A stretch of 64,000 nt of DNA from Telluribacter humicola (lineage in GTDB: Bacteria; Bacteroidota; Bacteroidia; Cytophagales; Spirosomataceae), in assembly GCF_017355935.1 (NCBI RefSeq), contig NZ_JAFIQT010000003.1, positions 124,001-188,000 of the forward strand. The letters run 5' to 3'. The notes under the pieces are model-generated. The model had not been told where the DNA came from and made no database searches. It saw only the letters and a program-made list of their open reading frames with translations. This document shows, one piece after another, positions 1 through 7,943 of this stretch. The first letter of the stretch is position 1; the number at the start of each line of letters is the position of its first letter. The translations under genes were made by a program, and so were the position numbers.

Positions 1-1301
1 TACTCGAAAAGGTTTCGCAGGAGGTATCCAACGGACAGGCGATACAGGAGCTGACTACTGAGCTACGCAAAACCTATCAGCCCCTGAGACGGGACAGTGT
101 ATCTACCGTACGCAAGGCCTTACGTATATTGGCTACGGATGCTCCGGAAGTGCGGCGTCCGCTGCAGGACTGGCTACATCAGGAACTGGAAAACAATGCA
201 AAGCGGTACAGTCATAACCTGTACAGCCAATCGGATGAATCACCCCTGAAGGTAGAGGCAGTCTCGCCTACCTACGAAGAAGCCAGCCCTATGCTGGACG
301 GACGTGACATTATCCGCTCCTACTTCGACGCACTTTTTACTAGGGACCCTCGTGTGGTGGCTCTAGGAGAGGATGTAGGGCATATAGGTGATGTGAACCA
401 GGGAATGGCTGGCTTACAGGAAAAATTCGGTGAGATTCGTATTTCTGATACGGGTATTCGTGAAACGACTATTATCGGTCAGGGTATAGGCATGGCCATG
501 CGTGGCCTTCGCCCCATCGTGGAGATCCAGTACTTCGACTATATATTCTACGCGCTGGCTACCCTTACCGACGACCTGGCTACCCTGCGCTACCGTACAG
601 CAGGCGGCCAGAAAGCACCGGTAATCGTGCGGTCGCGGGGCCACCGTCTGGAGGGGATATGGCACTCGGGTTCACAACTGGCTGCTATGCTCGGAAGCCT
701 CCGTGGCATGCATGTACTGGTACCCCGTAACTTTACTCAGGCGGCTGGCTTATATAATACCCTGATCAAAGGCGATGATCCGGCTCTGGTAATAGAGCCG
801 CTCAATGGCTACCGCCTCAAGGAGCGTCTGCCTTCCAACATTGGAGAGTTGTGCCTGCCCCTGGGTGAGCCCGAAGTACTGCATGAAGGTACTGACGTCA
901 CTGTCGTAACCTATGGCTCAATGTGTCGTATTGTACTGGAAGCAGCCGTACAACTCGAGCAGATGGGTATTAGTGTAGAAGTAATAGATGTGCAATCGCT
1001 CCTGCCTTTTGACATCAACCATCGCATTGTAGACTCAATCCGGAAGACCAATCGGGTCTTGTTTGCGGATGAGGATGTACCAGGTGGTGCATCGGCTTAT
1101 ATGATGCAGCAGGTAGTGGAGAGACAGAATGCTTATCGCTGGCTTGACTCTGCTCCACAGACCTTGTCGGCCAAGCCACACCGCCCTGCTTACGGTTCCG
1201 ATGGAGACTACTTCTCGAAGCCCAACGTAGATGACGTATTTGAGGCGGTTTATGCCATCATGCACGAAGCAGAACCACAGCGTTTTCCTTCTTTGTACTG
1301 A
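1..1301 (+). CDS. 2-oxoacid dehydrogenase E1, alpha/beta fusion (C-terminal part)
   Basis: The reading frame is open from base 3, so the gene starts upstream of the window. What is visible is the E1 beta (transketolase-like pyrimidine-binding) half followed by the C-terminal transketolase domain. Recognisable stretches are GEDVGHIGD, the GQGIGMAM segment and RGHRLEGIWHSGSQ, which resemble pyruvate/2-oxoisovalerate dehydrogenase E1 beta. Bacteroidota commonly carry such a single-chain E1 with alpha and beta halves fused. It would decarboxylate a 2-oxoacid with thiamine diphosphate and pass the acyl group to a lipoyl E2. Substrate (pyruvate or branched-chain) cannot be told from this part. The next gene begins 11 bases after the stop but has an unrelated role. 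Confidence 0.85.
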   Translation, partial: LEKVSQEVSNGQAIQELTTELRKTYQPLRRDSVSTVRKALRILATDAPEVRRPLQDWLHQELENNAKRYSHNLYSQSDESPLKVEAVSPTYEEASPMLDGRDIIRSYFDALFTRDPRVVALGEDVGHIGDVNQGMAGLQEKFGEIRISDTGIRETTIIGQGIGMAMRGLRPIVEIQYFDYIFYALATLTDDLATLRYRTAGGQKAPVIVRSRGHRLEGIWHSGSQLAAMLGSLRGMHVLVPRNFTQAAGLYNTLIKGDDPALVIEPLNGYRLKERLPSNIGELCLPLGEPEVLHEGTDVTVVTYGSMCRIVLEAAVQLEQMGISVEVIDVQSLLPFDINHRIVDSIRKTNRVLFADEDVPGGASAYMMQQVVERQNAYRWLDSAPQTLSAKPHRPAYGSDGDYFSKPNVDDVFEAVYAIMHEAEPQRFPSLY

Positions 1302-1312
1302 TCCGGGGGCGT

Positions 1313-1918
1313 ATGTACCGAGCTTTTGGTAAAAGGTTAATAGATGTTACGGCGGCGGCGGCAGGACTAATGGTCCTGTCGCCGCTTCTTCTTATACTCA
1401 CCCTACTCCTCTGGTTTGCCAACGGTGGCTTCCCCTTCTTCCGCCAGCTACGACCCGGTCTGCACGAAAGGGTATTCACGCTGGTCAAGTTCAAGACCAT
1501 GAATGATCGCCGCGATGCCAGCGGCCAGCTACTCCCCGACAGCGAACGGCTGACTCCCGTAGGGCGGTTTGTTCGCAAAACCTCCCTCGACGAACTCCCT
1601 CAGCTCTGGAATGTACTCCGGGGCGACATGAGTCTGATCGGCCCGCGTCCGCTGTTGGTCGAGTACCTGCCCCTGTACAACGAGCAGCAGCAGCGCCGCC
1701 ACCAGGTACGTCCGGGCATCACCGGCTGGGCCCAGGTCAATGGTCGTAACACCATCAGCTGGACGCAGAAGTTTGCGTATGACGTGTGGTATGTAGATAA
1801 TCTGTCACTCGGGCTGGATCTGAAAATCCTTCTCCTGACCATCTGGAAAACCATTCGCCGCGAAGGCATCAGCTCCGCTACCTCCGTTACGATGGAGAAG
1901 TTTGAGGGCAATGGATGA
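1313..1918 (+). CDS. Undecaprenyl-phosphate sugar phosphotransferase (PglC-type)
   Basis: A 201-residue monotopic phosphoglycosyl transferase. It has one N-terminal hydrophobic segment (about residues 10-35), then the family core with the catalytic Asp-Glu pair in TSLDELPQLWNVLRGDMSL, followed by IGPRPLL and RPGITGWAQVNGRN. Members transfer a sugar 1-phosphate from a UDP-sugar to undecaprenyl phosphate at the inner membrane, the first step of O-antigen, capsule or glycoprotein glycan assembly. Its length matches the short PglC type rather than the long WbaP/WcaJ type. The two genes downstream (acetyltransferase, aminotransferase) are the usual companions that make a UDP-diacetamido sugar. Confidence 0.9.
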   Translation: MYRAFGKRLIDVTAAAAGLMVLSPLLLILTLLLWFANGGFPFFRQLRPGLHERVFTLVKFKTMNDRRDASGQLLPDSERLTPVGRFVRKTSLDELPQLWNVLRGDMSLIGPRPLLVEYLPLYNEQQQRRHQVRPGITGWAQVNGRNTISWTQKFAYDVWYVDNLSLGLDLKILLLTIWKTIRREGISSATSVTMEKFEGNG

Positions 1919-2039
1919 AAAGAATTCTGAATTTTTGAATGATGAATGCTGCGTTTTTTAGTTATTACTACTAGAAAGAGGCAAGTGTGTGTAGAATACA
2001 TCTATAACTCAGAATTCACTAATTCATAATTCTAACCCT
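1919..2039. other. AT-rich intergenic spacer with imperfect inverted repeats
   Basis: This 121-base spacer lies between the sugar transferase and the acetyltransferase. It contains short imperfect inverted copies of a GAATTCTGAATT-like word: AGAATTCTGAATT near its start and its near complement around 2010-2033. No ORF, promoter of the TTTG/TAnnTTTG type or T-tract terminator is evident. It may be a degenerate dispersed intergenic repeat. Confidence 0.35.
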
Positions 2040-2645
2040 ATGCTACTGTACGGTGCCAGCGGCCATGCCAAAGTAATAGCCTCCTGCCTCCACTCCAACG
2101 GACGGACAGTTAAAGCTGTTTTTGACGATGATCCGGCTAAGAAATTGCTGGGTAACATTCCAGTGGTAGGTCCTTATAATCCCTCGTATGAGCACGAAAG
2201 AGCCATTATTGTCGCTATCGGCTATAATGATGTTCGCCGCAGGATAGCTCAGCAGGTTCAGCACCCGTTTGGAAGGGCTGTTCATTCGTCGGCTCTGGTA
2301 GATCCCAGTGTCAGGGCAGGTGAAGGTACAGTCATCCTGCACCGGGCTACGGTACAGGCTGATACCACCATAGGCCGTCATGTCATTATCAATACTGCCG
2401 CTTCTGTTGACCACGACTGCCGTATAGCTGACTTTGTACACATAGCACCGGGGACTATCCTGTGTGGAAATGTACAGGTGGGCGAAGGTACCCTGATAGG
2501 AGCAGGTACCGTGGTAGCACCTAACCTGACCATTGGCCGGGGCTGTAAAATAGGTGCCGGAACTGTAGTAGTCAAAGATGTACCTGATGGTGCCATCGTA
2601 CGGGGTAATCCGGGTAAAGTGGTAGAGGTGGTGGATGAGTGGTAG
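2040..2645 (+). CDS. Sugar O/N-acetyltransferase, PglD/NeuD family
   Basis: A 201-residue protein. It has an N-terminal Rossmann-like half (LLYGASGHAKVIA) that binds the UDP-sugar and a C-terminal left-handed beta helix made of hexapeptide repeats (GEGTLIGAGTVVAPN, GRGCKIGAGTVVVKD). The SVDHDCRI stretch carries the His expected as general base in PglD. Family members use acetyl-CoA to acetylate the 4-amino group of a UDP-4-amino sugar. The position between a PglC-type transferase and a DegT-type aminotransferase supports a role in making UDP-2,4-diacetamido-trideoxyhexose. The exact sugar is inferred. Confidence 0.85.
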   Translation: MLLYGASGHAKVIASCLHSNGRTVKAVFDDDPAKKLLGNIPVVGPYNPSYEHERAIIVAIGYNDVRRRIAQQVQHPFGRAVHSSALVDPSVRAGEGTVILHRATVQADTTIGRHVIINTAASVDHDCRIADFVHIAPGTILCGNVQVGEGTLIGAGTVVAPNLTIGRGCKIGAGTVVVKDVPDGAIVRGNPGKVVEVVDEW

Positions 2646-2700
2646 TACTTTCCGAAAGCTTCTTTGATTCATATACACCTTACCATTAGCACATTACATA

Positions 2701-3834
2701 ATGCCTCAGGATAAGATATGGCTGTCGTCGCCTCACCTCAGCGGAAACGAATTCAAATACGTACAGGAAGCTTTTGACACCAACTGGGTTGCCCCACTGG
2801 GACCTAACGTGAATGCCTTTGAGGACGAACTAGCCAGTTATGTGGGCACCGCTCACGCGGCGGCCCTGTCGTCGGGAACTGCGGCTCTGCACCTGGCGCT
2901 GGTGATGCTTGGGGTAGGTCCGGGTGATCTGGTGCTGTGCCAGTCTTTTACTTTCGCGGCCAGTGCCAACCCGATCATGTACCAGGGAGCCACGCCTGTA
3001 TTTATAGATAGCGAACCTACTACCTGGAATATTTGTCCTGACGCACTCAAAACGGCTCTGGAAAAATATACTGCACGGGAGCAAAAGCCTAAGGCTGTGA
3101 TCGGAGTACACCTGTACGGAATGCCCGCTCGACTGGACGAAGTACTGGCTGTCTGTGCTAAGTATGGAGTACCCTTTATAGAAGACGCGGCCGAAGCCCT
3201 GGGCTCCAGCTATCGGGGACAGAAGCTAGGTTCTTTTGGCTCTCTCAGCGTATTATCCTTCAACGGTAATAAGATCATTACTACCTCCGGTGGCGGCGCT
3301 TTGCTCTCTAATGATGAAGCACTGATCAACCAGGCTCGATTCCTGGCTACGCAGGCGCGTGATTCGGCTCCGCACTACCAGCACTCCCAGATCGGCTACA
3401 ACTACCGGTTGAGCAATGTATGCGCGGGCATAGGGCGCGGACAACTGGAAGTACTGGACGAACGCGTAGCCCAACGCCGCTCTAACTATGACTACTACAC
3501 ACAGGTACTTTCTGACTTACCCGGTGTAACCTTTCAGCAGGAGCCCGCTGATTCTTTCTCCAATCGCTGGCTCAGCTGTATTACCATTGACCCGGCGTCA
3601 TCCGGTGGTATCACCTGGGAAACTGTCAGGCTACGCCTGGAAGAGGAAAATATCGAGTCGCGGCCTCTCTGGAAGCCCATGCACCTGCAGCCCGTGTTTC
3701 AGAGTGCTCCTTATTGGGGTGGCCGGGTAGCGGAAGGGCTTTTTGAGCAGGGGCTATGCCTCCCCTCCGGCTCTAACCTTACTGATCACGATCGTAGTCG
3801 AATTGCAGAAATAATCAGAACTCTCTTTAAATGA
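2701..3834 (+). CDS. PLP-dependent sugar aminotransferase (DegT/DnrJ/EryC1/StrS, PglE-like)
   Basis: A 377-residue fold-type I aminotransferase. The expected PLP features are present: the AALSSGTAALHLAL phosphate-binding stretch near residue 60, FIEDAAEALGS with the cofactor Asp near 162, and the Schiff-base lysine in SFNGNKIITTSGGG (K191). The C-terminal half has the usual SRPLWKPMHLQP substrate segment. The family converts a UDP-4-keto-6-deoxy sugar to the 4-amino sugar with glutamate. With the preceding transferase and acetyltransferase it gives a PglE-PglD-PglC set. The 4,6-dehydratase (PglF) that makes the keto sugar is not in this window. A strong terminator follows the stop directly. 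Confidence 0.9.
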   Translation: MPQDKIWLSSPHLSGNEFKYVQEAFDTNWVAPLGPNVNAFEDELASYVGTAHAAALSSGTAALHLALVMLGVGPGDLVLCQSFTFAASANPIMYQGATPVFIDSEPTTWNICPDALKTALEKYTAREQKPKAVIGVHLYGMPARLDEVLAVCAKYGVPFIEDAAEALGSSYRGQKLGSFGSLSVLSFNGNKIITTSGGGALLSNDEALINQARFLATQARDSAPHYQHSQIGYNYRLSNVCAGIGRGQLEVLDERVAQRRSNYDYYTQVLSDLPGVTFQQEPADSFSNRWLSCITIDPASSGGITWETVRLRLEEENIESRPLWKPMHLQPVFQSAPYWGGRVAEGLFEQGLCLPSGSNLTDHDRSRIAEIIRTLFK

Positions 3835-3836
3835 AA

Positions 3837-3862
3837 AAAGCCCGGCCTTATGGCCGGGCTTT
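3837..3862. terminator. Bidirectional terminator between convergent genes
   Basis: A perfect 11-bp stem (AAAGCCCGGCC, loop TTAT, GGCCGGGCTTT) sits three bases past the aminotransferase stop and 25 bases before the end of the thioredoxin gene on the other strand. A-rich and T-rich flanks let it work in both directions. Confidence 0.85.
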
Positions 3863-3886
3863 CCTATTTCTTTCAATGTTGTCTCT

Positions 3887-4345
3887 TTATTGAGCGGTTG
3901 TCAGGCTCTTCCCAATGCTAATGAGAGCTTCGGGAGACTGATAGCCGATTACTTTCTTGAGTACTTTACCATTGGAATCAATAAAGAACAACGTTGGGTA
4001 AGCTTCCAGCGGGAACAGACGTGACAACTGGGGACCTTCACCCTTCTCCATATCTACCTTCACATTTACGAAGTTCTTGTTGAACAGATCGCCTACATCC
4101 GGACGAGTAAATACATTTTTCTGGAGTAGCTTACAAGGTCCACACCAGCTGGCGTAGGCATCCAGAAAAATAATCTTCTTCTCTGCTTTCGCTTTCTTTA
4201 CAACGGCTGCCCAGGCCGCTTCCGTAAATTGTATTCCTTCCTCAGCCGGCGCCTTGGTTGGTTTCTTATCACCCTCAGCCAACGCTGATGTAGCTACGAT
4301 TAGTACTAGTCCCCACACCCACGCTACTCTCTGAAATGTTCTCAT
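3887..4345 (-). CDS. Exported thioredoxin-fold protein
   Basis: The start is set at the Met of MRTFQRVAWVWG because a clear signal peptide (residues 1 to about 24, ending ALAEG) begins there; the frame is open 11 codons further. The mature part is a thioredoxin domain with the active site WCGPCK (Cys 68 and 71) and the cis-Pro region AYPTLFFI. It should act in the periplasm as a disulfide reductase or isomerase. Its sequence resembles thioredoxin-like proteins of Bacteroidota with no assigned partner. It is monocistronic, convergent with the sugar genes and divergent from engB. Confidence 0.85.
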   Translation of the reverse strand: MRTFQRVAWVWGLVLIVATSALAEGDKKPTKAPAEEGIQFTEAAWAAVVKKAKAEKKIIFLDAYASWCGPCKLLQKNVFTRPDVGDLFNKNFVNVKVDMEKGEGPQLSRLFPLEAYPTLFFIDSNGKVLKKVIGYQSPEALISIGKSLTTAQ

Positions 4346-4585
4346 TAGATTTGGTTTTGTTAGATCCATGCTTACCAATAATTGTATAACGCCAGTGGCC
4401 CTGTATTTCGTTTCGTCCTTAGATAATTCTTCAGGGGCTATCTGACCGTTCGGGCTTTTGTACCACCAAATTATAAAATAAATTTTAATTGTGCCATTAG
4501 CCTCCTTCTATCCCCCCTTACAATGAGGCTATTCGGTGTTAGGGCAAAAATGGTGTACCTTTGCCCCCTACTAACCAGGTGAACC
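4346..4585. promoter_or_regulatory. Divergent intergenic region with engB promoter
   Basis: This 240-base region separates the thioredoxin gene from engB. On the plus strand TACCTTTG at 4556-4563 matches the phylum -7 element TAnnTTTG. A TTCG at 4532-4535 lies 20 bases upstream, in the place of the -33 TTTG. That puts transcription about 15 bases before the engB ATG. I see no convincing promoter for the thioredoxin gene. Confidence 0.5.
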
Positions 4586-5203
4586 ATGAAGATTAAAGAA
4601 GCGAAATTTATAACAAGTAATACTGACTACCGCCTTTGCCCGGAGCCGGACAGGCCGGAGTATGCTTTTATCGGACGCTCCAACGTCGGTAAGTCTTCGC
4701 TGATCAACATGCTGACAGATCGCAAAAATCTGGCCAAAACATCCCAGCAGCCGGGTAAGACCCAACTGATCAACCATTTTATGATCAATGACTCCTGGTA
4801 CCTGGTAGACTTACCCGGATACGGTTATGCTAAGGTGAGTAAGACGGATCGTGAAAGCTGGCAGCCGATGATTGACAACTATCTCCGCAACCGGCCCAAC
4901 CTGGTATGTACCTTTGTGCTCATAGATAGTCGTCACGATCCGCAACGCGTTGACCTTGAATTTATGGAGAAATTGGGCGCCGATGGAGTTCCCTTCCATA
5001 TAGTATTTACAAAGGTGGATAAGCTGAAAAAGAGTAATCAGGTAGCGGCGCACGTAGAAAGTTACAAACAAAAGCTCCTGGAAGTATGGGAAGAACTACC
5101 TCCGATATTTGTGACCTCATCCGAGAAGGGAGAGGGACGCGAAGTACTCCTCGAAACAATAGAAAACTATAATCTGGCGTTTGAAGAGGCAAGGTCCCGG
5201 TAG
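4586..5203 (+). CDS. engB: Ribosome biogenesis GTPase EngB (YsxC/YihA)
   Basis: A 205-residue TRAFAC GTPase with all the expected motifs: G1 GRSNVGKSS (residues 30-38), G3 DLPGYGYA (from 75), G4 TKVDK (142-146) and the G5-like TSSEKGEG. The family is essential in many bacteria and acts late in 50S subunit assembly. Length and motif spacing are normal for EngB. The ATG at 4586 follows a -7 box by about 23 bases, so the gene has a short leader. It stands alone; the next gene starts 132 bases downstream. Confidence 0.95.
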   Translation: MKIKEAKFITSNTDYRLCPEPDRPEYAFIGRSNVGKSSLINMLTDRKNLAKTSQQPGKTQLINHFMINDSWYLVDLPGYGYAKVSKTDRESWQPMIDNYLRNRPNLVCTFVLIDSRHDPQRVDLEFMEKLGADGVPFHIVFTKVDKLKKSNQVAAHVESYKQKLLEVWEELPPIFVTSSEKGEGREVLLETIENYNLAFEEARSR

Positions 5204-5335
5204 AGTTGTTTACCGCCTAATCTTTCTGTTATTTTGCGGACAGAAACCGGGCCTGATCCTGATTTCTAATACCAGTTTGCTTGCTATTATCTAGTCATCA
5301 ATACGTAAATAAGTGTTAAAGAAGAATCTGTAGGT

Positions 5336-5899
5336 ATGGATTTGTTAAAAGAGATTGCCAATATTTCAGGTAAAAGTGGCTTGTACCGTATTCTCAAACC
5401 CAGCCGCGCTGGTGTGATCGTTGAAGGCCTCAATGAGAAAAGAGAGAAAACGATGATCGGCCCCACGGCGCGGGTATCTGTGCTGAAAGATGTATCGGTA
5501 TTTACCGAAGGTGCTGAGGACTCTGTACCCCTGGCCGATGTATTTATGCAGATCCGTGAGAAGCACGGTGAGGAAGTAGAAGTAAATACGAAGACTGCCT
5601 CTGACAAAGAACTCATCGAGTTTATGGATGATATACTGCCTGAGTTTGACCGCTCACGGGTGTATATTTCTGATATCAAGAAGATCATCAACTGGTACAA
5701 CCTCCTGTCGCAGTACGCACCTGAGGCGTTCGAAACCTCTACAGAGGCCGCTACAGAAGAAGCCACTGAGGATACAGCCACTGAGGAAACAGCTACTGTG
5801 GACACAGCCGAGACAGAAGAGTCAGCGCCCGTAGAAGCTAGCGGCGAAGCCGAAGCTACCGAGACAAAAGGCACCAAGTCTAAGAAAAACAAAGCCTAA
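5336..5899 (+). CDS. DUF5606 domain protein with acidic Thr/Ala/Glu-rich tail
   Basis: A 187-residue protein. Residues 1 to about 135 match the DUF5606 family of Bacteroidota (MDLLKEIANISGKSGLYRIL, then a conserved FMDDILPEFDRSRVYISDIKKIINWYN-type segment). The remaining 50 residues are a low-complexity Glu/Ala/Thr tail ending in a Lys-rich tip, KSKKNK. There is no signal peptide or membrane helix, so it is cytoplasmic. The function of the family is not known to me; the small beta-rich start suggests a binding domain. A terminator follows 45 bases after the stop, so it is transcribed separately from deoC. Confidence 0.8.
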   Translation: MDLLKEIANISGKSGLYRILKPSRAGVIVEGLNEKREKTMIGPTARVSVLKDVSVFTEGAEDSVPLADVFMQIREKHGEEVEVNTKTASDKELIEFMDDILPEFDRSRVYISDIKKIINWYNLLSQYAPEAFETSTEAATEEATEDTATEETATVDTAETEESAPVEASGEAEATETKGTKSKKNKA

Positions 5900-5944
5900 T
5901 CAGCTATACCCGACCGGCCTGCGCCGAGCGATGGACTATAAGCG

Positions 5945-5970
5945 AACCCCGTCGGACCGACGGGGTTTTT
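5945..5970 (+). terminator. Intrinsic terminator of the DUF5606 gene
   Basis: The hairpin AACCCCGTC / GACGGGGTT is followed directly by a T run (5966-5970). It lies between the DUF5606 stop and the deoC start, inside the longer open frame upstream of deoC. That is one reason to reject the longer deoC start. Confidence 0.85.
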
Positions 5971-6005
5971 GCTTTATCTTTACCGCATATTTTGAACAGA
6001 CCCGT

Positions 6006-6665
6006 ATGAACAGCTTATCTTCCTATATAGATCATACATTGTTGAGCCCCATAGCCAGTGAAACCGACGTGCGGAAACTCTGCGAAGAAGCCTGGATCCA
6101 TCAGTTCAAGGCAGTATGCGTTGCTCCTACCTATGTAGGTTATACCAAAGATATGCTGGAGTTCTGTCCTGTTCGCATTGAGATAGCGACGGTCATAGGC
6201 TTTCCACTGGGCTACTCCACTACCGACACCAAAGTACGGGAGGCCCAAAACGCGCTACACGATGGTGCTACTGAATTGGATGTCGTTATTAACCTGTCGC
6301 AGTTCAAATCCATGGCGTACCTCAGCGTACGCGAAGAGTTGCGCCAGCTGACTACCCTCGCCCACGAGCAGGATGCACTGCTCAAGGTAATCATAGAAAC
6401 AGCCTACCTGGACCTGTTTGAGCTGCATACTGCCTGCGAAATATGTGTCGAAGCCGGTGCTGATTTTGTCAAAACCTCCACCGGGTTCTCACCCAAAGGG
6501 GCCGAGCTGGAAACTGTGCGCCAGATGCGTTCCATTCTTCCTGCTCCTATGCAAATAAAGGCTTCGGGAGGTATCCGTACCCGAGAGCAGGCTCTAGCCT
6601 TCATTGAAGCAGGAGCCGATCGTATTGGTACCTCAGCCGGAGTAGCCATCGTATCCGAAGCATGA
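6006..6665 (+). CDS. deoC: Deoxyribose-phosphate aldolase
   Basis: A 219-residue class I aldolase. It cleaves 2-deoxyribose 5-phosphate to glyceraldehyde 3-phosphate and acetaldehyde in deoxynucleoside breakdown. The Schiff-base lysine is K156 in DFVKTSTGFS and the second active-site lysine is K185 in IKASGGIR; the ELDVVINL stretch carries the conserved Asp. The ATG at 6006 (MNSLSSYIDHTLL) is chosen because the frame upstream runs through a terminator and the family normally begins with this block. The stop overlaps the ATG of the next gene (ATGA), so the two are probably translationally coupled. Confidence 0.93.
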   Translation: MNSLSSYIDHTLLSPIASETDVRKLCEEAWIHQFKAVCVAPTYVGYTKDMLEFCPVRIEIATVIGFPLGYSTTDTKVREAQNALHDGATELDVVINLSQFKSMAYLSVREELRQLTTLAHEQDALLKVIIETAYLDLFELHTACEICVEAGADFVKTSTGFSPKGAELETVRQMRSILPAPMQIKASGGIRTREQALAFIEAGADRIGTSAGVAIVSEA

Positions 6666-7807
6666 GGCCCAGAGTTCTGCTACTAAGTACTGTACATCCG
6701 CCTACTGATCCACGCATTGTCTACAAAATAGCTCCGGCCCTTGCCAGTACGTATGAGGTGTATTGTGCGCTACCTAATGCCACGGCTTCCTCCGTACTGG
6801 GAAGGCAAGTCTGTATGATCCGGCTTCCCTTTTACAGCCGGTTGCTCTTCCGGCTGCTTCTCTGCCACCCTGTACTACTCTGGAAGTGCCTGAGGCTGCG
6901 TCCACAGGTAGTACATATATTTGTCCCCGAGCTGATACCTATAGCTTTTCTTTTCAGGTGGCTGGGCGCTGAGGTAATCTATGAAGTGCAGGAAAACCTG
7001 TACAAGAAGTTTTCGCTCAAGCGCTACAACAATGAGCCCCTGTTTCAGCAGATTTTCCGTTGGTTTGACCACCAGGCCAGGCGCCACTTCCGATGTGTCC
7101 TGACTGAGCACGCGTACCTGGACGAATACCGGAATACAAGGTACCCTTCCACCGTTATTCACAACTACGTATCGCTCGCTTTCATAGATCAGTTCAAGGG
7201 AACGGCATCACCGGCGCCTGCTCAACCGACTTTCTTTTACAGCGGCGTCATATCTATGGAGCGATCCTTTGACACCCTGGTAGCGGCTTTTGCTAGATTA
7301 AAAAACATTTATCCCACATTCAGGGTACATCTGTTTGGACCGGTTCAGTTTGACTGGAAGGAGGCCTATTCGCTTCCTCACTTCGAATCAGTACAGCCGC
7401 ACCTTACTTTCTACGGCTATACCGATTTGCGTATTGCTCTACCCTATGCTCATGGCGCCATAGCTGGTATAGCTCTGCTCAAACCCGTAGGCGACTACCC
7501 CGACTCCTACACTACCAAACTATTTGAATACATGGCGCTGGGGTTACCCGTTATTACATCGGACTTTCCTCTCTATCGGGAGGTGGTCGAGCGCACTCAG
7601 TGTGGGTTTTGTATTTCCCCCTTTGATGCAGATGCTTTAGCTGATGCTTTTAAGTGGCTGGTCGACCACCCGGAGGAGGCTTCCGCTATGGGTCAACGCG
7701 GTAGACAGGCTGTCGAAAAAAAATATAACTGGCAATCTGAAGAAACTGCTCTGCGGCAGCTTTATAGTACTCTTATACCTTCCAAATCTGTAACCGATAT
7801 TTCCTAA
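6662..7807 (+). CDS. Glycosyltransferase, GT4-like (GT-B fold)
   Basis: A 381-residue protein with the GT-B arrangement: an N-terminal acceptor domain beginning RVLLLSTVHPPTDPRI, and a C-terminal nucleotide-sugar domain with LKPVGDYPDSYTTKLFEYMALGLPVI followed by an E-containing loop (YREVVERTQCGFC). This matches family 4 retaining glycosyltransferases. Donor and acceptor are unknown. Its start overlaps the deoC stop by four bases, an unusual pairing; the overlap may only reflect gene packing. No other polysaccharide gene is adjacent, though a KAS III gene follows 136 bases later. Confidence 0.85.
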   Translation: MRPRVLLLSTVHPPTDPRIVYKIAPALASTYEVYCALPNATASSVLGRQVCMIRLPFYSRLLFRLLLCHPVLLWKCLRLRPQVVHIFVPELIPIAFLFRWLGAEVIYEVQENLYKKFSLKRYNNEPLFQQIFRWFDHQARRHFRCVLTEHAYLDEYRNTRYPSTVIHNYVSLAFIDQFKGTASPAPAQPTFFYSGVISMERSFDTLVAAFARLKNIYPTFRVHLFGPVQFDWKEAYSLPHFESVQPHLTFYGYTDLRIALPYAHGAIAGIALLKPVGDYPDSYTTKLFEYMALGLPVITSDFPLYREVVERTQCGFCISPFDADALADAFKWLVDHPEEASAMGQRGRQAVEKKYNWQSEETALRQLYSTLIPSKSVTDIS

Positions 7808-7943
7808 AAGTAAATAGCCGCAACTATTATAATTATAATAAGTTATTATTTAATTGTTCAAATATACAATACCACGCCTTCTACGAAATATTTAACTTTC
7901 GGCCATATTTAGAAATGCCGCTTGTAAAGACATTTTCTTAACC

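Noticed and set aside
1919-2039. Insertion-sequence remnant
   Set aside because: Only short imperfect AT-rich inverted repeats; no transposase fragment and no target duplication.
2043-2678. Long antisense frame across the acetyltransferase
   Set aside because: The plus strand encodes a clear hexapeptide-repeat enzyme; the antisense product has no recognisable domain.
5931-6005. Longer deoC start
   Set aside because: The upstream 25 codons run through the T-tailed terminator at 5945-5970 and do not resemble DeoC; the family begins at the ATG at 6006.
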